Source: Siphonodentalium dalli (Eukaryota > Mollusca > Scaphopoda > Gadilida > Siphonodentaliidae). From it: a stretch of 64,000 nt of DNA. Of this stretch, positions 38,293-44,200 are shown in pieces; position 1 is the stretch's first letter, and each line of letters opens with the position of its first letter. Location: contig CP136061.1 in NCBI GenBank assembly GCA_032622095.1, positions 124,506,754 through 124,570,753 on the forward strand, read 5' to 3'. The translations under genes were made by a program, and so were the position numbers. The notes under the pieces are model-generated. The model was not told the origin of the DNA, made no database searches, and saw only the letters and a program-made list of their open reading frames with translations.

Positions 38293-41200
38293 ATGCCCCT
38301 GCCATGGACCGACCTAGCAAGTTGCCAGCATGCAAATGGCACTTATATTAATTGTCCTGGCATATAAAAGTTGATTACAGGCGTGTAGTCTGGCGCGCGT
38401 GTACTTTGAATTTGGTGGTTCACAACCAATGCCCATTGCATTGTAAAATGCTAAACAAAGCAAAGAAACAACATGCAGTTTGACCCAACTACAAGGCTAA
38501 ATGTGATACTAGTAAAAACAAAGCAAATGCTTCACTCAAGACAGTGCCATTTGGTTTGATTACCCATAAATTTGAGGACATCCAGTGCCAGTTGGCCGCA
38601 TGAACTGATTGGAAGTATCTCTAAATTATCTAAGCACATGCTATGGCTGAGTTTGTATGATTAGTTAATTTAGAGTTACTTCCCATTGAGAGCATGCAGT
38701 CAAATGGTGCTGAATGTCCTCAAATTTCTGGGTAATCAAGCCTAGCGATAGAATGTGCAGCATTAAGAGTGAGTGCCAACCGAAAACTTGTCTATGCGTC
38801 TGCTGCTTACTGGGCACTGCCATTTTGTAACAATGACATCACGAATCATGGCATGCGACCTCCACGTGACGCCAAAAATAGGTTACATCTTCCTGGACCC
38901 CTCACAGAGTGATCGGGCCTATATTGACAACATGTTAATCTGAGCAAAACATTTAATAATAAAAGAATCATTCGCTGATAACAAGTGCATGAAGTGGGAA
39001 ACAGATATATCCGTTTCCCGTCCTGTAGGTAATGTTTTGGAAAACAGATATATCCGTTTCCCATCCTAATCCAGTTAACTTTATTTTCAGGTGGAGCATG
39101 TCTCCAACAGATATAAATGCATACTACACATCAGCGTACAACAAAATTGTTATCCCAGCTGCCATACTTCAGCGGCCGTTCTTTGATCTACGAACTCCAT
39201 GGTGAGCCTTCGCTTTTATTATATGACTCGTTTCCAAATACCACTGTAGTTTAGCAATTTTTTTCAATTGACGAAGAAGTCAAAGTTGATCCGATGAAAG
39301 CTACAATTTTATCCGACGCTATACCACCATAATCTCTATGTTAGGGACGGCACATTCGCTTGAAAATAGTTGTTTCTGATTATCGCTTCATTCACATTTC
39401 TTCTATTACATTGTCTCTTTGGTGGTTTCATGCCATTAATATGTAATTTCATATATTAAACTTGTTATCCCGATAGTGAATTTATCTTTTTGTCGCATCA
39501 TGTCTCCTTGAAGCAGTGAGATTTGCTCTATTGAATGTTCTGCCACGGCTAATTTGATCCAATGGATTCCTACAGCCAGATTGCAATATTGAGATACATT
39601 TGTTATCAAGCCTGCAAATAGCATCTCTGACATTTGCAGAATGAGGTCCCCAGAAGATGACTTTAGTGATGCTAGCCCATCGTGGGGGATAGCGACACCA
39701 AATTCACCCTCTGGTAACCTCATTCTGCTTAAGCCCCCAACTGCTAAGGGAGACCTAGGATCAGATTGAAGATCCTCAGGTGAAGTTGGTGGGCGATATT
39801 CACCCATTATTCACCTCAGTTATGCATTATATCTTCTGCAAATCAGGGGATATAGATGGGAAAAATTAACTAAAGACAATCTTAATTTTAGACTATAGAT
39901 ACTTCCCAGAATCTGAGGCCTAAGCAAAATGAGGTCCCCAGAGAGTGAAATTGGTGATGCCAGCCTGCTGTGTGGGATAGCATCACCAAATTCACCCTCT
40001 GGGGATCTCATTCTGCAAATGACAGACATGCTATCTACTGGCTTGTTTCTTATATGCCTGTCACTGAAAAAGACCCGATCTTGCATCTGAAAATGTTCTG
40101 CAATTTTTCACACTTACATATATGTGGATTGGAAATACATTGTTTGATTCAGCAATGCAAATGGAACTGTGAACAAAATAAGAACATGATACAAATTAAT
40201 CTACAATCAGATAGGCGTTGTTGGTCAGGCACATAGTAAAAACAGAACTGCACATGTGTGCTACTAGCTAACAATTTATTACACGCTTGTTCCCAGAAGT
40301 ACAGTGTTATTGCTGTTTCATATTTAAAAATATGTATGGTATGTACGTTCCATACGCATCTCGTTGACAGAAAATGACGTATATGACGTTCGCCTAAACC
40401 ATGAAAAAGCAACTATAAAATAAAATCATCATCACACATGACAAAACAAACACGCCCTCTATGTGCCTAAATAAACCGTCTAAGTCTGTATTTTTAATGC
40501 ACGGATTCTAGGACGCGAAGCATGTAATAAACACAGAATGACACGATGTGTAAATGGGTTTGTCGATACGGCACGAATGTTGTCGCGGAAGGATAGAACT
40601 CGAGGCACAAGCCCCTCTCATTCTAGCTATCCTTCCGCGACAGCACTCGTGCCGTATCGACAAACCCATTTACACATCGTGTCATTCTGTGTATTTATGA
40701 CACTCTTGCGGAGCACAGAAAGATAACTCTCATATCATTTGGCATCTTGCGTTATGCTTACATCATCATACTTGTGCCATAAACTGATGACCAGTTCTGT
40801 ATTTTTTCAGCCTGCGTTACATCTTAGTTATGTAGCAAAACAACCAAATATATGTTCTTTTCATAATATATATTGTATAAACACATTCCGATTCAAAATA
40901 GAATCGGTGATATTCATTCCATATTGGAAACTGTAACACAATCTCTATTGTACCATGCAGCTCCCAATTCAGTTTCTGTCGATTCTGGATGCTAGTCGGG
41001 AATTGTGGTGATATGTTAAATAAGATGTTAATTTTTAACTTATAATTACATATCCCACGTATTTTTACTTTGGTTACTTGTTTCCTCGAGTTTGGAAAAA
41101 CAAATATTAGGTGAGTGATAGCTGACTGTCAGTAATTTTAAACCATTAAAAATACTGTGTTTATATATCTGTAAATGTTGATTTTTTTGTCTGCCCACAT

Positions 41201-44200
41201 AAAAATATCTCAGTGGTGGATGTTAAGCATCATAAGGTGGTCCCAAAGTAGGTCTAAAGGTGTTGGTTACATTTTCAGGTTATTCTTTGTTTTAATATCA
41301 GGAATTAATTTTTTCTTATCTCACAAATATCTCAACTGTGGGTATTCTGATGTCAAAGAAATTTGGTAAGAATGCTCACCATCAAGAGATTGTTCAATGA
41401 AGTTTTAAATATTGTTCACATATCCTTTTAGGGTTATTTTTCTTTGATTATTCAGGGTTATTTGGAATTTAGAATTTTTTTGTCCAGTTGGGCCGATAAA
41501 TCAGTCATGAGTTAAGGTTTATCAATGTGTTTAAGTATTGATATTCACCATCAGGACAAGTTCTAAAAAGAGAATCTATTGATGTATTTTAAGTCTATAA
41601 AGTCCAGAGTTAAATTCTACTTAGTGTATCTGGGTATGCCAACGCAAGATGGTATGCCATGTTTTGTATGCACTGAATGTCAGCCCAGCTCTTGTGTTTA
41701 CCATCTTTTTGTATGAACGCTACCTCATAGTGATTTTCTTTTTTCAGGGCATTCAATATTGGAGCTATGGGGATGGTTGTAGGCCATGAACTGACTCATG
41801 GATTTGACAATAAAGGTGAGAATATTGGCTTGTCATAAGGGAATGAATAATTCAGACAGCTATATTCCATCCTATTCTATGCAAATGTTTTATAGAAATC
41901 GGTACAAATTTCAATGTTCACCTGAATTACTAACAAAACTATTTGATTATTATGCAATTAAACTGGCACTGTACAATAATCATCATCATGATTGGAGCCT
42001 GAAGTTTATGCTCGATTTTGTTACATTCTGGTCCAGTTCCAGGGATCAAAATAGGTTAATAATTGTGTTGAGTACTTTTATATGTATACATGCCATATAA
42101 AGACTTAAAGTCTTTATATGGCATGTATACATATAAAAGTACTCAACACAATTATTAAAATACTGACATTTCTTCAACATGGAATAATAAAGAGCGTTCC
42201 TTACTAGTCTATTCCTGATGTGGTAAAAAGAAAGAATGTTTATTTCACTTCTGCACGAAAAATTGTAAACACTAGAAAAATGCTATTAGTTTTTTCTGAA
42301 TATATTAAAGACTTTAGATTGATATTTTTTTAATTTACTTAGCTATATTATATATGCCTCCTTCTTCATAACTTGGAGGTTCATGTGAGCCATGCCCCTT
42401 TAAATGTGCATAGCCAACCTAATTCTCACACTAATATATGTGTAATCCAGCACAGAGAAAAATGGTTCAGATTGTCAACCAATATTGTTAATATCCATGC
42501 AATCTGTTAGCTAGAGATATATTGTAATTAAATGCTTGCTAATGTTTGTTTCATCACTGATATTTTCAGGTCGAAATTATGATAAGTATGGGAACATGGA
42601 AAATTGGTGGACAAAGGAATCCGTTGAGAAATTCCAAAAAGAAACATCCTGTATGAAGAAGCAGTACAGCGATTATACTATACAGGGAATAAATGTGAGC
42701 ATTTTCAAACTCCTTATATAGTATGTCAAAGACAAAACATCCACTCAACACAGCGATCGGTCCACTCACAATTGTGGCGAATCACCAACATCTGAATCAC
42801 CGCAATTTTAACTGGAAAGGATTAGTATCCAACGAACGTTGCTACTGTTTATCACTGCGAATGCCAATAAAACCTCATATAGATGATCTGATGTGTTGGA
42901 AAGCCTGGACTAGACGAGCAGACAGACATCTTGAACACTTTTGGAAAAAAATTCCTCAGGTTTTGAAATTGGGATTGGATTTTCTCAGACTATATTTCTC
43001 TCTCATATATTTTTAGTCCATTTTTTTCAAAACTCGACTTATGCTTTGGGGAGGACGGTAGGCAGGCATCCGGGTGGGCGCGAGACTGTTAGCGCGATAA
43101 CTCAAACAAATGTCGAACGATTTAATTGATATTTGGTATATGGGTCTGCTGCAACAATATCTAGCTCGAGTTCAAAAACCAGGTTTGTCCAATCTTTTAT
43201 ATGAGACATATCTGCCTTAGTTTGTCTATTTTGAGCTATTTTGAACGTTATCAACCGTTAGAGCGATAAATCAAAAAAACGTCAACCGATTTAATTGATA
43301 TTTGGTATATGGGTCTGTTGCAACAATATATAGCTCGAGCTTGAAAACCAGGATTGTACAATCATTTACACAAGAGTTATGTGATTGTTTCATTCACCTC
43401 AAATATAATTAACATACCCTGTCCTATTGTTACTTTGTTGCTTGAAATTTTTTTCGAAAAAAAAAAGCGCATCCGAAAATATACCCAAATGTTACTATAA
43501 TATTGTCATCGTTATATTAAGATTGGGGTATATTTTTGGATGCGCTTTGATATGACAGAATTTCCAGCAACTGTGATGTTATATAATGTCCAGCCAATGA
43601 TGGAATTAAACAGAAATTCAGGGAGCTGACTTTAAGAAATGCCAAATTTGTTGCGAATTGAATTTGTACAAAAGGGAGAGATACTACGCGACCCCGCTTG
43701 ACTGGATACTAGGTGTAACTTGTGCATCCATGCCATCACATGTACAGGACGTGAAGTCTTTCAGTTATTTGGAAATTTATGAAAAGATGCCCATGTGTTT
43801 CTGGTTAAGATATAATGCTGATATATATTTATAAAATGTTATGATATATTTCAATCAGGTCAATGGATTGTTTACTCTTGGGGAAAACATAGCTGATAAT
43901 GGTGGTGTGAGGACAGCATACTTAGCTTACAACAACTGGAAAAACTCCAGAGATACTTCAAGGAGTTCACTGCCAGGACTCAAGCTCAGCAACGATCAAT
44001 TGTTCTTCCTCGGTTATTCTCATGTAAGATTGATATACTTCTAGAAATTGAAAGTGGAATCCAGTTTACATTAGTATTAATAAAGTATCATCCTGTTTCC
44101 AGGTTTCGCTAAAGAAAAATATAGGGTCCTGTGGGGAGGGTAGAACTAGTGATAGGTCAATGTTAATAAATTATTGCTAAGTCCATGAAGTTTTATTCCG

